64,000 nucleotides of DNA from Bacillota bacterium (GTDB lineage: Bacteria > Bacillota > Bacilli > Desulfuribacillales > Desulfuribacillaceae): the NCBI GenBank assembly GCA_023388635.1, contig JAEWFW010000022.1:1-64000 (forward strand). Direction: 5' to 3'. Positions 33,343-43,600 of the stretch are shown here, piece by piece (positions within the stretch are counted from its first letter, which is position 1; the number at the start of each line of letters is the position of its first letter). Below the pieces are notes generated by a model, which did not search any database, was not told the origin of the DNA, and worked only from the letters and a program-made list of their open reading frames with translations. Both the position numbers and the translations under genes were made by a program.

Positions 33343-34167
33343 ATGGCAAAACACAAACGAAGTAATAGAATTGCTGAGCTTACGAGAATGTTTCTGGAGA
33401 ATCCGCGCACAGGATTTCAGCTCTCTTATTTTGCGGATCAGTTCCAAGTCGCGAAATCGTCTGTCAGCGAGGATATTGCCATTTTGGAAGAGTACTTTGC
33501 GGAGCAAGGGCTGGGAGAGATTATCACCAGTGCAGGGGCTTCTGGAGGAGTTCGTTACATTCCGAGGATGGAGTTAGATTCGGCTCGGCATTGGATGTTA
33601 CAAGCGATTGAGACACTGGCAAAGCCGGATAGAATCTTACCGGGCGGATTCTTGTATATGTCTGATTTGCTAGGTAATCCGTCGTTTATTCGTGGGGTAG
33701 GCAAAATTTTTGCGGAGGCGTTCGCCGACACTCCGGCAGATATGATTTTGACGATGGAGACGAAAGGTATCCCGATTGCACTGGCGACATCGCTGTACTT
33801 GCAGTTGCCGGTCGTCGTCATCCGACGCGACAGCAAGGTAACGGAAGGGACGACGGTCAGTGTCAATTATCTATCGGGCAGCAGCGGACGCATTCAGACG
33901 ATGTCTTTAGCACGCCGTTCGATCGGTCAAGACCGTAAAGCAATTATTCTCGATGATTTTATGAAAGCAGGGGGTACAACGAGGGGCATGATCAACTTGT
34001 TGAAGGAGTTCCAATCGGAATGCGTGGGGATTGGCGTGCTGATGGAAGCGGCGGAACCATTCGATAAATTGGTATCCGGATATACTTCGTTGGCGAAGTT
34101 GACCGATGTCGATGAATTTGGTCGGACTGTCTCGGTACAATTAGGAAATTTTTTTGAAAAAAATTAA
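33343..34167 (+). CDS. purR: Purine operon repressor PurR
   Basis: A 274-residue regulator from ATG 33343, with a GAGGTG site. The N-terminal winged helix (residues 1-75; FQVAKSSVSEDIAILEEYF) is joined to a phosphoribosyltransferase-like domain with the PRPP motif AIILDDFMKAGGTT near residue 208. In Bacilli PurR represses purine genes and is released by PRPP. The protein has no enzymatic function in known members. yabJ, normally between purR and spoVG, is missing. Confidence 0.95.
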   Translation: MAKHKRSNRIAELTRMFLENPRTGFQLSYFADQFQVAKSSVSEDIAILEEYFAEQGLGEIITSAGASGGVRYIPRMELDSARHWMLQAIETLAKPDRILPGGFLYMSDLLGNPSFIRGVGKIFAEAFADTPADMILTMETKGIPIALATSLYLQLPVVVIRRDSKVTEGTTVSVNYLSGSSGRIQTMSLARRSIGQDRKAIILDDFMKAGGTTRGMINLLKEFQSECVGIGVLMEAAEPFDKLVSGYTSLAKLTDVDEFGRTVSVQLGNFFEKN

Positions 34168-34187
34168 AAAAATTTCAAATATATAGC

Positions 34188-34213
34188 AGGAATTATTCTG
34201 TGAATGTTGAAAG
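34188..34213 (+). promoter_or_regulatory. Possible sigma-H promoter of spoVG
   Basis: AGGAATT (34188-34194) resembles the sigma-H -35 element (AGGAWWT) and GAAAG (34209-34213) could be a weak -10, 14 bases downstream. In B. subtilis spoVG is transcribed by sigma-H. The match is imperfect, so this is a candidate only. Confidence 0.35.
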
Positions 34214-34249
34214 ATAGCATATTAGCTATTATTCAAAGGTGGTGAAGAC

Positions 34250-34543
34250 ATGGAGATTACAGACGTTAGATTGAAGCGTGTCAATACCGAAGGAAGAATG
34301 AAAGCAATTGCATCGATTACCATTGACAGCGAATTTGTAGTTCATGACATTCGTGTGATTGACGGGAACAACGGTATGTTTGTCGCAATGCCTAGTAAAC
34401 GCACGCCTGACGGGGAGTTTCGTGATATTGCACATCCGATTTCCGCGACGACTAGGGAGAAAATACAAGAGGCTGTTCTTACGGTGTTTCATGAACAGGA
34501 TTTGGAACAAACTTTGGAGCCATTGGCTGAAACGGTATCATAA
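34250..34543 (+). CDS. spoVG: Septation/RNA-binding regulator SpoVG
   Basis: A 97-residue protein whose core is nearly invariant in Bacillota (EITDVRLKRVNTEGRMKAIA, then DIRVIDGNNGMFVAMPSKR, FRDIAHPI). It is a small nucleic-acid-binding regulator needed for the spore cortex and asymmetric septation control. The ATG 34250 follows GGTGGTG. The length matches and a terminator follows directly. Confidence 0.97.
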   Translation: MEITDVRLKRVNTEGRMKAIASITIDSEFVVHDIRVIDGNNGMFVAMPSKRTPDGEFRDIAHPISATTREKIQEAVLTVFHEQDLEQTLEPLAETVS

Positions 34544-34556
34544 TATATTTAAACAT

Positions 34557-34586
34557 AAAGGGAGCAGTTGCTCCTTTTTTATTTTG
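34557..34586 (+). terminator. Terminator of spoVG
   Basis: A short stem GGAGCA/TGCTCC, flanked by AAAG and a run of T residues with ATTTT, lies 14 bases after the spoVG stop. Confidence 0.8.
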
Positions 34587-34607
34587 TGTATAATTAGAAA
34601 AATGTGT

Positions 34608-34636
34608 TTGTGGGATTAGGTATTATCCGATACAAT
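34608..34636 (+). promoter_or_regulatory. Promoter of the response regulator/CheC/kinase operon
   Basis: TTGTGG (34608-34613) and TACAAT (34631-34636) are separated by 17 bases and lie about 39 bases before the regulator ATG at 34675. Confidence 0.55.
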
Positions 34637-34674
34637 GGCTATAGAAGGATATGTATCTAGCGGGAGGGATTAAC

Positions 34675-35043
34675 ATGAAGCTGTTAATAGTGGATGATTC
34701 GACGCTCATGCAGAAATCTATCACTAAATTTCTGGGGCAGTATCTGAGTGATGTAGAATTTCATGTAGCGTCAGATGGCATAAAGGGTTGGGAAATGTTT
34801 CAGGAAATCCGTCCTGATGTTATGACGATTGATTTGCTTATGCCGAAACGTAACGGGCTTGAATTGCTGCATTTGCTTGCGCAGGAAGAACACTCGACGA
34901 GACTGTTTGTGCTTTCAGCCGATGTGCAGCGGTCTGTGCATCAGGAAGTGGAAAATTTGGGAGCGATTTTTATCAGTAAGCCTTTTACACTTGAGAAGGC
35001 AGAAGAACTAGCCCAGTTAATAAAGGAGTATGGTGTATGCTAG
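34675..35043 (+). CDS. CheY-like single-domain response regulator
   Basis: A 122-residue receiver domain from ATG 34675 behind GGGAGGG. The acidic pocket is DD at residues 7-8, the phosphorylated Asp53 lies in MTIDLLMPKRNG, and the conserved Lys102 in ISKPF. There is no output domain. It overlaps the CheC-like gene by seven bases, and both precede a hybrid kinase, so the three probably form one signalling unit. The controlled process is not evident from sequence. Confidence 0.88.
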   Translation: MKLLIVDDSTLMQKSITKFLGQYLSDVEFHVASDGIKGWEMFQEIRPDVMTIDLLMPKRNGLELLHLLAQEEHSTRLFVLSADVQRSVHQEVENLGAIFISKPFTLEKAEELAQLIKEYGVC

Positions 35044-35660
35044 ATGATCTGCAAAAAGATGCTCTGAAAGAGTACATGAATCAGTTTATGGGACAGGCGG
35101 CGAGCCTGTTATCGGATATGGTTAATAAGCGCGTCAACCTGACAATACCGAATGTTCAAATCATTGATTATAAAAAAGGCACCCGAGGATTTGACATTAT
35201 CCCTAATTTTTTGCATAGTTATGTCGTTTCGTCGTCCATATCATTTGGGCAAAAGTTTTCTGGAGAAGCAAAACTGATTTTTTCCCGCGATAAGATCAAG
35301 ACGCTTGTCATGCTATGTCTTGGGGAAGAACATCCGAATGAGCTTCATGAACTGACAGATGCCGATTTTGATGCGATCCGCGAAATTGGTAATATCATTC
35401 TCAATGCAATCGTCGGTTCGATTGGCAATCTAGTGGAAGTTCGCCTCGACTATTCATTACCGGAAGTCAATGTTTTCTTTTTCCCGGAGGATATGGAACG
35501 GATTATTGTCAAAAATGACGTGTATTTGCTCGTGATTCGTAACATGTTTACGGTGGAGCAGACCGACATCGAAGGCGCGATTGTCGTCATTCTCAGTATG
35601 GAAGCTATCAATGAGTTGATTGAAAAAATTGATGAAGTACTGGTGGATATCTATGGATAA
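35037..35660 (+). CDS. CheC/CheX-like receiver phosphatase
   Basis: A 207-residue protein with the CheC/FliY/CheX fold. The signature phosphatase helix is visible as DAIREIGNIILNAIVGSIGN (about residues 112-131), with the Glu and Asn that attack the phosphoaspartate. A second such helix is not obvious. In chemotaxis these proteins dephosphorylate CheY. Here the gene is coupled to a CheY-like regulator on one side and overlaps the kinase gene by eight bases on the other, so it likely resets that regulator. Confidence 0.82.
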   Translation: MLDDLQKDALKEYMNQFMGQAASLLSDMVNKRVNLTIPNVQIIDYKKGTRGFDIIPNFLHSYVVSSSISFGQKFSGEAKLIFSRDKIKTLVMLCLGEEHPNELHELTDADFDAIREIGNIILNAIVGSIGNLVEVRLDYSLPEVNVFFFPEDMERIIVKNDVYLLVIRNMFTVEQTDIEGAIVVILSMEAINELIEKIDEVLVDIYG

Positions 35661-37272
35661 AATCACGAGATGCGTACTTGATAAAGCCAATATCGGCATG
35701 ATTGTCGTCGATAAGCAAGGGATGATTGTCCTTTGGAATAAATGGCTAGAGAATTATTCGGGAATATGTATGCAATATGCAGTCGGACAGGCATTGACCG
35801 ATATTGTTCCTGTTTTTAAGGAATCATATTTTCAGCAAATATTTGCCAACGCTTTGCAAAAAGGTCAAAGTATGTTTTGCTCTGGGGCGATCCACTCTGT
35901 ATTCGTAGAGCACAGGGATCGGCTAAATAAGGCAGTTGTCAAACAAAACATGCAGATTGAGCCGATTATCCTACAGAATGCATCGTACCTTTTGTTGCAA
36001 ATTAACGATATTACCAATCAATACAAACAGATACAAGCATTGAAAAGGGAGATAGCAGAGCGGAAACGAGTGGAGGATATTGTCCGTCAATCGGAAAAGG
36101 AAATGACAGGTCTAAGGGACCAAGCGCTTGCGCTATCGCAAGCGAAGAGCGAGTTTCTGGCGATTATGAGTCATGAGATACGTACGCCGATGAATGCGAT
36201 CATTGGGATTGCCGAATTGCTTTCCAGTACGGATTTGAATGAAGAGCAGCGCGAATACGTCGAACTGTTTAGACATGCAGGTGAGAATTTAATGCTCGTC
36301 CTGAATGATATCCTCGATGCGTCCAAGATGGAAGCCGGTAAATTGCAGATATATAATAAAGAATTTAATCTGGATGAAGTATTAAAAGGAATTGCGGCGA
36401 TCTATTCTTTTCAATCGGACAAGAAAGGAATTGCGTTCCGTTTTTCTCAACATGGAGAAATGCCTGATAGGGTCATAGGTGACCCAATTCGTTTGCAGCA
36501 GATTATCGGTAATTTGCTGTCGAATGCAGTCAAGTTCACCGAGCATGGTTATGTGGCATTTGAGGTCGTGATTGCTGCCTGTGATCAGGATCAAGTCACG
36601 ATTGACTTTATCGTACAGGATTCGGGAATCGGCATTGAGGAGAATAAGATTGAGCATATTTTTGAGCCGTTTACGCAAGCAGATAGCTCGATTACGAGAA
36701 GAATCGGCGGAACCGGCTTGGGTCTTTCGATCGTCAAGCAGTTGATCGCGTTGTTTGGCGGCGATATATCTGTAGAGAGCAAAGAGGGAGAGGGCTCGCG
36801 TTTCGTCGTGACGCTCACTATGCCGTGCAGTTATGGCTCTACGACAAGTGATGAACAACAGCCTGAGCAGCCGGTTGACATGCCGCCTGTGACAAAGGGC
36901 GGCACTCCGCGTATTTTAATTGCCGAGGATTCTGTAGATAATGTTAAGTTAATGCTCGCATATCTGAAAAATAGCAATTTAGATATTGATGTTGTGCATA
37001 ATGGATGGAGCGCTTTGGAATCGTATCGTCGTCAGGCATATGATTTAGTGATTATGGATATCGAAATGCCGGAATTAAACGGATTGGAGGCAGTTCGCCA
37101 TATACGGGAATGGGAGCAGAAAACTTCCAAGAACCCTACGCCGATTATTACGCTGACGGCACATGCCTTAGATGAGTTTGAGCAAAGAAGCAGGGAAGCG
37201 GGATGTGATTCTCATCTGGTAAAGCCGATTAAAAGAAGTGAGCTGTTGCGAGTGATTAGGGAATACCTGTAA
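35653..37272 (+). CDS. Hybrid sensor histidine kinase with C-terminal receiver
   Basis: A 539-residue cytosolic kinase from ATG 35653. The order is a PAS-like domain (residues about 5-120), a coiled coil (125-165), HisKA with His174 in MSHEIRTPMNAIIG, HATPase with NLLSNAVKF, DSGIGIEE and GTGLGLSIV, and a receiver domain from about residue 425 with phospho-Asp in VIMDIEMPELNG and Lys in LVKPI. No membrane helix is present. It overlaps the CheC-like gene, giving a complete kinase-phosphatase-regulator set. The signal is unknown. Confidence 0.9.
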   Translation: MDKITRCVLDKANIGMIVVDKQGMIVLWNKWLENYSGICMQYAVGQALTDIVPVFKESYFQQIFANALQKGQSMFCSGAIHSVFVEHRDRLNKAVVKQNMQIEPIILQNASYLLLQINDITNQYKQIQALKREIAERKRVEDIVRQSEKEMTGLRDQALALSQAKSEFLAIMSHEIRTPMNAIIGIAELLSSTDLNEEQREYVELFRHAGENLMLVLNDILDASKMEAGKLQIYNKEFNLDEVLKGIAAIYSFQSDKKGIAFRFSQHGEMPDRVIGDPIRLQQIIGNLLSNAVKFTEHGYVAFEVVIAACDQDQVTIDFIVQDSGIGIEENKIEHIFEPFTQADSSITRRIGGTGLGLSIVKQLIALFGGDISVESKEGEGSRFVVTLTMPCSYGSTTSDEQQPEQPVDMPPVTKGGTPRILIAEDSVDNVKLMLAYLKNSNLDIDVVHNGWSALESYRRQAYDLVIMDIEMPELNGLEAVRHIREWEQKTSKNPTPIITLTAHALDEFEQRSREAGCDSHLVKPIKRSELLRVIREYL

Positions 37273-37354
37273 ACGTTATCCCCTTGAATCTCTTGCCGAT
37301 ATGATATATATTTTGTATGGGACTGGTTTTGCTTCAAAGCATGGAGGTGAATTT

Positions 37355-38716
37355 ATGGAAAGTGGAGTTTGTGCATTGATTTTGGCTGCAGGCAAAGGAA
37401 CACGGATGAAAAGTGCAAAGAATAAAGTGCTCCATGAAGTGGGAGGACTTTCTATGCTTGAACAGGTTATTTTGCAACTTCATGAGCTACCTGTTCATGA
37501 TATTGCGGTTGTGGTCGGTTACCAGAAAGAGCAAATTACGGAATCACTGCAAAGCAATGTCCATTTTGTTGAGCAGACAGAGCAGTTAGGAACAGGTCAT
37601 GCTGTAAAATCTGCATGGCAATGGCTTGAGGGCAAACCGGGCAGTACGCTCGTCTTGTGTGGTGATACGCCGCTTTTAACGGCAAACACACTTCGGAAAT
37701 TGATCGACACGCATCAAAAGGGTCAAGCGGCATGTACTGTGCTTACGGCAATCGCTCCCGATCCGACCGGTTATGGCAGAATTATTCGTGATCATACGGA
37801 CGGCATATGTAAGATCGTCGAGCAAAAGGATGCGACAGAGGAACAAAGAAGTGTCAGGGAAATTAACTCCGGTGTCTATTGCTTTGACAATCGCTATTTA
37901 TTTGCTGCGCTTGATCAATTGGCGAATGACAATGTGCAGGGAGAGTATTATTTGACAGATGTTGTGGAGATTTTCAAGCGAGCGGGACGAGTTGTTTTAC
38001 CGTGCTTGATCGATGAATTTGAAGAAATTGTCGGAGTCAATGACAGGATTGCCTTAGCGAGCGCCAATCAGATTTTTCGCAACCGCGTATTGGAACATTG
38101 GATGCACGAAGGGGTGACAGTCCTTGATCCACAGACGACATATATAGACGCACAAGTCACCATCGGAGAGGATGTTATTCTTTATCCAGGCACACATTTA
38201 CGCGGTCAGACATCGATCGGAGCGCGGAGCATTCTTGGACCGAACGTGGAGATCGACAATTGCCGTATCGGTGAAGATACGAGAGTGCGCCAAAGCGTAC
38301 TAGATTCTTCGACGATTGGCGACTATGTAAATGTAGGACCGTTTGCGTATATCCGCCCCGGCAGTGAGTTGGGTGACCATGTAAAGATCGGTGATTTTGT
38401 TGAGATAAAGAACTCAAAGATTGATCAAGGTTCGAAAGTAGCACATTTAAGTTATATCGGTGACAGCGATGTCGGTCAATCGGTAAACATTGGTTGCGGA
38501 ACGATTACTGTGAACTATGATGGGAAGAAAAAGTATCGCACGACAATTAAAGATCATGTATTTGTCGGTTGTAATGCAAATCTTGTGGCTCCCGTAACTC
38601 TTGAGGAACATTCTTTTATCGCCGCGGGCTCGACAATTACTCAGGATGTTCCTGATCATGCGCTGGCAGTTGCCCGAAGCAGACAAGTGAATAAAGAAAA
38701 CTATGTAAAAAAATAA
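37355..38716 (+). CDS. glmU: Bifunctional GlmU (UDP-GlcNAc synthesis)
   Basis: A 453-residue enzyme from ATG 37355 behind ATGGAGG. The N-terminal uridylyltransferase domain starts with LILAAGKGTRMKSAKNK and contains LCGDTPLL and INSGVYCF. The C-terminal left-handed beta helix of hexapeptide repeats is the acetyltransferase (KIGDFVEIKNSKI, GCGTITVNYDG). It makes UDP-GlcNAc for peptidoglycan. The glmU-prs order is as in B. subtilis. Confidence 0.97.
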   Translation: MESGVCALILAAGKGTRMKSAKNKVLHEVGGLSMLEQVILQLHELPVHDIAVVVGYQKEQITESLQSNVHFVEQTEQLGTGHAVKSAWQWLEGKPGSTLVLCGDTPLLTANTLRKLIDTHQKGQAACTVLTAIAPDPTGYGRIIRDHTDGICKIVEQKDATEEQRSVREINSGVYCFDNRYLFAALDQLANDNVQGEYYLTDVVEIFKRAGRVVLPCLIDEFEEIVGVNDRIALASANQIFRNRVLEHWMHEGVTVLDPQTTYIDAQVTIGEDVILYPGTHLRGQTSIGARSILGPNVEIDNCRIGEDTRVRQSVLDSSTIGDYVNVGPFAYIRPGSELGDHVKIGDFVEIKNSKIDQGSKVAHLSYIGDSDVGQSVNIGCGTITVNYDGKKKYRTTIKDHVFVGCNANLVAPVTLEEHSFIAAGSTITQDVPDHALAVARSRQVNKENYVKK

Positions 38717-38761
38717 TCGCGTTACTATTGAATGTGAATAATACAATATCTGGAGGGTCAT

Positions 38762-39718
38762 ATGATGTGGGAGAATTGTGATACAACCAAAATGAAACTT
38801 TTTTCGTGTAATTCAAATCCGGGATTGGCAAAGGCGATCAGCGAATGTACGGGAATTCCTCTCGGTCGTTCGGAAGTAGTGCGCTTTAGCGACGGTGAAA
38901 TTAACATCAACATCGAAGAGAGTGTCAGAGGAGCCGATACCTTTGTCGTTCAATCGACAAGCAGTCCGGCAAATGAGCATATTATGGAAATGCTGATTAT
39001 GGTTGACGCACTAAAACGCGCTTCCGCTAAAAGTATCAATCTGGTTATTCCTTATTACGGATATGCGAGACAAGATCGTAAAGCACGTGCACGTGACCCG
39101 ATTACAGCAAAATTGATTGCTAATTTAATTGAGAAGTCAGGAGCAGACCGCATCGTATGTATGGATTTACATGCCGGACAGATTCAAGGATTTTTCGATA
39201 TTCCGCTTGACCACCTATTGAGCATGCCGATCATGGCGGATTACTTTATCAAAAAGGGTCTTGAAGATGTCGTCGTCGTATCTCCCGATCATGGCGGAGT
39301 TGTACGCACGCGGAATCTTGCCCAGAAGCTCAATGCACCGATTGCAATTATCGATAAACGCAGACCACGGGCGAACGTAGCGGAAGTTATGAACATTATT
39401 GGCGATGTGAAGGGTAAAACCTGTGTAATGATTGACGATATTATTGACACTGCAGGTACGATTACGCTGGCTGCGAGCGCTCTGAAAGAATGTGGGGCAA
39501 AAGAGGTCTATGCGGCTTGTACACATCCTGTACTTTCCGGACCAGCGATTCAAAGGCTTGAGAATTCACCGATTAAGGAGCTGATCGTAACAGATACGAT
39601 CGCACTTCCTGAGGAAAAGAAAATTTCGAAAATTACAGTGTTATCGGTAGCACCTCTGATAGGCGAAGCAATTATTCGCATTCATGAACGATTATCGATC
39701 AGTAAATTATTTGATTAA
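38762..39718 (+). CDS. prs: Ribose-phosphate pyrophosphokinase
   Basis: A 318-residue class I PRPP synthetase. Key motifs are FSDGEININIEESVRG, YYGYARQDRKARARDPITAK, the PRPP loop VMIDDIIDTAGTIT near residue 223, and MDLHAGQIQGFFDIP. It makes PRPP for nucleotides and is therefore linked to the PurR signal. The start may be 38762 or the next codon, also ATG. ctc, which follows in B. subtilis, is absent and pth comes directly after a terminator. Confidence 0.97.
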   Translation: MMWENCDTTKMKLFSCNSNPGLAKAISECTGIPLGRSEVVRFSDGEININIEESVRGADTFVVQSTSSPANEHIMEMLIMVDALKRASAKSINLVIPYYGYARQDRKARARDPITAKLIANLIEKSGADRIVCMDLHAGQIQGFFDIPLDHLLSMPIMADYFIKKGLEDVVVVSPDHGGVVRTRNLAQKLNAPIAIIDKRRPRANVAEVMNIIGDVKGKTCVMIDDIIDTAGTITLAASALKECGAKEVYAACTHPVLSGPAIQRLENSPIKELIVTDTIALPEEKKISKITVLSVAPLIGEAIIRIHERLSISKLFD

Positions 39719-39726
39719 ACGGATAT

Positions 39727-39756
39727 AATAGAAGGTGACAGCCTTCTATTTTTTTC
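39727..39756 (+). terminator. Terminator of prs
   Basis: A 9-bp stem AATAGAAGG (39727-39735) with CCTTCTATT (39742-39750) is followed by a run of T residues, 8 bases after the prs stop. Confidence 0.85.
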
Positions 39757-39788
39757 GATACGAGATTGTGGTTATAGGAGTTGGAAGT

Positions 39789-40349
39789 ATGAAGATGATT
39801 GTTGGATTGGGAAATCCGGGAGCTCAGTATCATCGTACCCGTCATAATGCGGGATTTATGCTGATTGATGCCTTGGCGGAAGACCTCGACATTGCGGTTA
39901 CGCAATCAAAATTTAAAAGTTTAGTCGGAGAAGGCAGGTATCAAGGGGAGAAGGTAGTCCTGCTGAAACCATTGACATATATGAATCTCAGTGGCGAAGC
40001 AGTGCGCGCGGCGATTGACTGGCATAAAATTGATGTGCAAGACATAGTAGTAGCGTATGATGATATGGATATGGATGTCGGAAGGCTGCGCTTTAGAGCG
40101 AAGGGCGGTTCTGGTGGGCATAATGGGATAAAGTCGCTGATCGCACATCTGGGTACAGAAACCTTTGCGCGCTGCAAAATCGGCGTGGGACGTCCGGTCG
40201 TCGGTGATGTTGTGTCGCATGTGCTGACGAAATTTTCTGCGGAAGAGCAACAAATTATCGATCAGGGAATGGAGAAAGCAGTTGCGGCAATGAAAGTGTT
40301 CATCAAAGCGGAAGATATTATCGATGTCATGAATCAATTTAATGGATAA
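39789..40349 (+). CDS. pth: Peptidyl-tRNA hydrolase
   Basis: A 186-residue hydrolase from ATG 39789. It begins MKMIVGLGNPGAQYHRTRHN, with Asn10 and the catalytic His20 of this family, followed by PLTYMNLSGEAV and YDDMDMDVGRLR with the catalytic Asp. It frees tRNA from stalled peptides. The next genes, fin and mfd, keep the B. subtilis order. Confidence 0.96.
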   Translation: MKMIVGLGNPGAQYHRTRHNAGFMLIDALAEDLDIAVTQSKFKSLVGEGRYQGEKVVLLKPLTYMNLSGEAVRAAIDWHKIDVQDIVVAYDDMDMDVGRLRFRAKGGSGGHNGIKSLIAHLGTETFARCKIGVGRPVVGDVVSHVLTKFSAEEQQIIDQGMEKAVAAMKVFIKAEDIIDVMNQFNG

Positions 40350-40427
40350 AGTCGTCCTTGGGGGTCATACTATTAAATATTGCGGTTATGTGTAAGCGAT
40401 ATGACTCTAGCGTAAGGGATGAGACGG

Positions 40428-40661
40428 ATGAAATATATTTATCATTGTAAGCATTGCCATACGGTGATTGATGTCATCGAAGGTAACGAAGATATTGGCA
40501 GACAATTGGGGCTGGCGGATTTGACTATGGAAGAAAAGGAAGATTTTCTGACATTTGATAAGCAAGAGCAAAAAGTATACGTCAAGACAGTGTGCGATTA
40601 TTGTTATCAGGCGATCGTCAATAACCCGGAGCTCGCCATTATCGGAAATCCGCTACAGTAA
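40428..40661 (+). CDS. fin: Anti-sigma-F factor Fin family protein (YabK)
   Basis: A 77-residue protein from ATG 40428, chosen because AAGGG lies nine bases upstream. It has two CxxC knuckles (CKHC near residue 7 and CDYC near residue 59), so it is probably a zinc-stabilised small protein. Fin in B. subtilis switches off sigma-F after engulfment by binding RNA polymerase. Position between pth and mfd and the length agree with Fin. Confidence 0.9.
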   Translation: MKYIYHCKHCHTVIDVIEGNEDIGRQLGLADLTMEEKEDFLTFDKQEQKVYVKTVCDYCYQAIVNNPELAIIGNPLQ

Positions 40662-40678
40662 ATACGTGAGGTGCAATT

Positions 40679-43600
40679 ATGCAGTTATTATTAGAGCAGA
40701 TGCGAAAGGATGCTGATTATCAATCGCTCTGTCAAGGTCTTGGCAAACAGCTTGAATCTCAAGTAGCGACGGGGATGACAGGTTCTTTAAAGGCAATATG
40801 CGTAGCGGCGTTGCGGCAGGATGCTGGGCGTCCGATTTGTCTGCTTACCCATACAATGGCACAAGCACAGAAATTGTATGATGATTTGCAGGAGATTCAT
40901 CAAGGCGGAGTCTATTTATACTCCGGTAATGACTTCTTCATGATGGAGTATATTCACAGAAGTATTGATGAAATTGCACAGCGTTTGGAAACGATTCAAG
41001 CGATATATGAAAAAGATGCGCAAATTATTATTGCGCCTATTTATGCTGCGGTAAAACCGATTTCGCCTCCTTCGATTATGTACGCGTGCTATCAGAAAAT
41101 TACCGTAGAGCATGAGTATGATATCAATCAGTTGACGCGCCGTTTCGTTGAACTGGGATATTCACATGAAGCGAAGACAGAAGAAGCCGGTCAATTTAGT
41201 GTACGAGGGGGCATCATCGATTTTTTCCCGATTATGGAACGCGCTCCTTATCGCATTGAATTTTTTGATAATTCAGTAGAATCGATTCGTCAATACGATC
41301 CGTTGACCCAGAGATCGATGCAATCGATAGATTCGGTCGTAATTACGCCATGTACAGAATGGCCGTTGACGGAACGACAATTGATAGATTTGGGAACGAT
41401 ACTTGAGGAGCGATATAAAGAATTTGCGACGGGCAAAGACAAAAAGTTGCTTGAACCATTTACAGAACAACTGCTTCCCGACATAGAAAAATTAAACAAT
41501 GCACTATTACCTGACCATATTATTCGTTATGGCAAATTATTATATGGAAAGACATGTAATTTACTAGATTATATAGCGGATCATGCGATTGTCGTTATCG
41601 ACGAACCGGGCAGGATTGTAGAGAAGAATAAAGAGACGGAAAAAGAATTTGCCGAATGGATTACATCTCTGTTGGAGAATGGCGGTACACTGCCGGGGGT
41701 GATTGACCCATACAATGGAAATTGCGTATTTCAGACCGCCCATCAGAAGATTCTTTTCCCGATGATGCTGCGTAAGCTACCATTGGTTTCTCCCGGAAAT
41801 ATTGTCAGTTTTGTCGCGAAGTCGGCGCAAGAATTTCACGGGCAAATGAATGTTTTGCAGCAGGAAATGAAGCGTTGGCAGGCGAGTAAATATCAGATTG
41901 TCGTGTTAGTTGCCAACGAGGAGCGTAAAGACCGCGTCTACAGAATCTTTGAGGATTACCAAATCACCGGTGCGGAAGTGAAAATTGGACAACTGCATTC
42001 GGGATTTGAGCTACCGGCAAATCGGCTGGTCGTATTGACTGAAACCGAGATATTCGGCAGTAAGCAAAGAAAAAGTAAACGCATTAGTAAACAGTCCAAT
42101 GCCGAACGCATCAGAAATTATCAAGATTTACAACCGGGCGATTATGTTGTGCATGTACATCATGGAATCGGAAGATATATTGGAATTGAGACGTTATGCG
42201 TCAATGAAATATCGCGTGATTATTTACGGTTGCAGTATGCCAAGAATGACGCGCTGTTCGTACCGATCGATCAGATGGATTTAATTCAGAAGTATGTCGG
42301 CAACGATGACAGTGCTCCTAAGATCCATTCCTTGGGAGGATCAGAATGGAAACGCGCCAAAGGAAAGGTCAAGAAAGCGGTTCGTGATATAGCAGATGAA
42401 CTGATCAAGCTCTATGCCGAGCGCAGAATGAGTCAAGGATTTGCTTTTAGCAAAGATTCGGAATGGCAAGCGGAATTTGACGCGATGTTTCCCTATCAGG
42501 AGACGGTGGACCAACTACGCTCTATTCAGGAAATCAAAGAAGACATGGAAAAGAGTTATCCGATGGATCGTCTGCTTTGCGGAGATGTCGGTTATGGGAA
42601 AACAGAAGTGGCAATTCGTGCGGCATTTAAAGCAGCTCTCGACGGGAAACAAGTAGGTGTATTAGTTCCGACGACAATCCTTGCGCAACAGCATTACGAA
42701 AATTTCAAAGAGCGGTTCGCCGGTTATCCAATTCGGATTGCAGTTTTAAGCCGTTTCCGTTCCAAGAAGGAAATGGCTGAAAGTCTCAAAGCCTTAAAGC
42801 GTGGCGAGCTCGATATTATTATCGGCACTCATCGCTTACTTTCTAAAGATGTCGCATTTCATGATTTGGGGATGTTGATTATCGATGAGGAGCAGCGCTT
42901 TGGTGTAAGTCACAAGGAGAAAATCAAGCAATTGAAGAAAAATGTCGATGTTCTGACATTAACGGCGACACCGATTCCGCGGACATTGCATATGTCCTTG
43001 TTGGGAGTACGCGATCTCAGCTTGATCGAGACACCGCCGGAAAATCGTTTTCCCGTTGAGACGACAGTCATTGAATACAATCCGATTTTTATTCGTGAGG
43101 TCATTGAACGGGAGATCAGTCGTGGTGGACAGGTATACTTTGTATACAACAAAATCGAAGGCATTGATCGCATGGCGGAGCAATTGCGTAGTTTAATACC
43201 CGACCTGCGTGTGACGGTCGGACATGGGCAGATGGGTGAACAACAACTGGAGAAGGTCATGCTCGACTTTATGGATCGTCAGTATGATGTACTTGTCAGT
43301 ACGACAATTATTGAAACAGGTCTCGATATACCGAATGTCAATACTTTGATTGTCTACAACGCGGATCGAATGGGCTTATCACAGCTGTATCAATTGCGCG
43401 GTCGCGTAGGACGTTCCAACCGCGTCGCCTTTGCTTACTTCACATACCAGAAAGATAAAGTGCTCACGGAAGTGGCGGAAAAGCGTCTGCAAGCTATCTG
43501 TGAATTTACGGAATTAGGGTCAGGCTTTAAAATTGCGATGCGCGATTTGGCGATCCGCGGTGCCGGCAATCTTCTAGGGGCAGAGCAGCACGGACACATT

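Noticed and set aside
36382..36858. 158-codon minus-strand frame inside the hybrid kinase gene
   Set aside because: It is a shadow of the highly conserved kinase frame, with no ribosome-binding site and no protein-like pattern.
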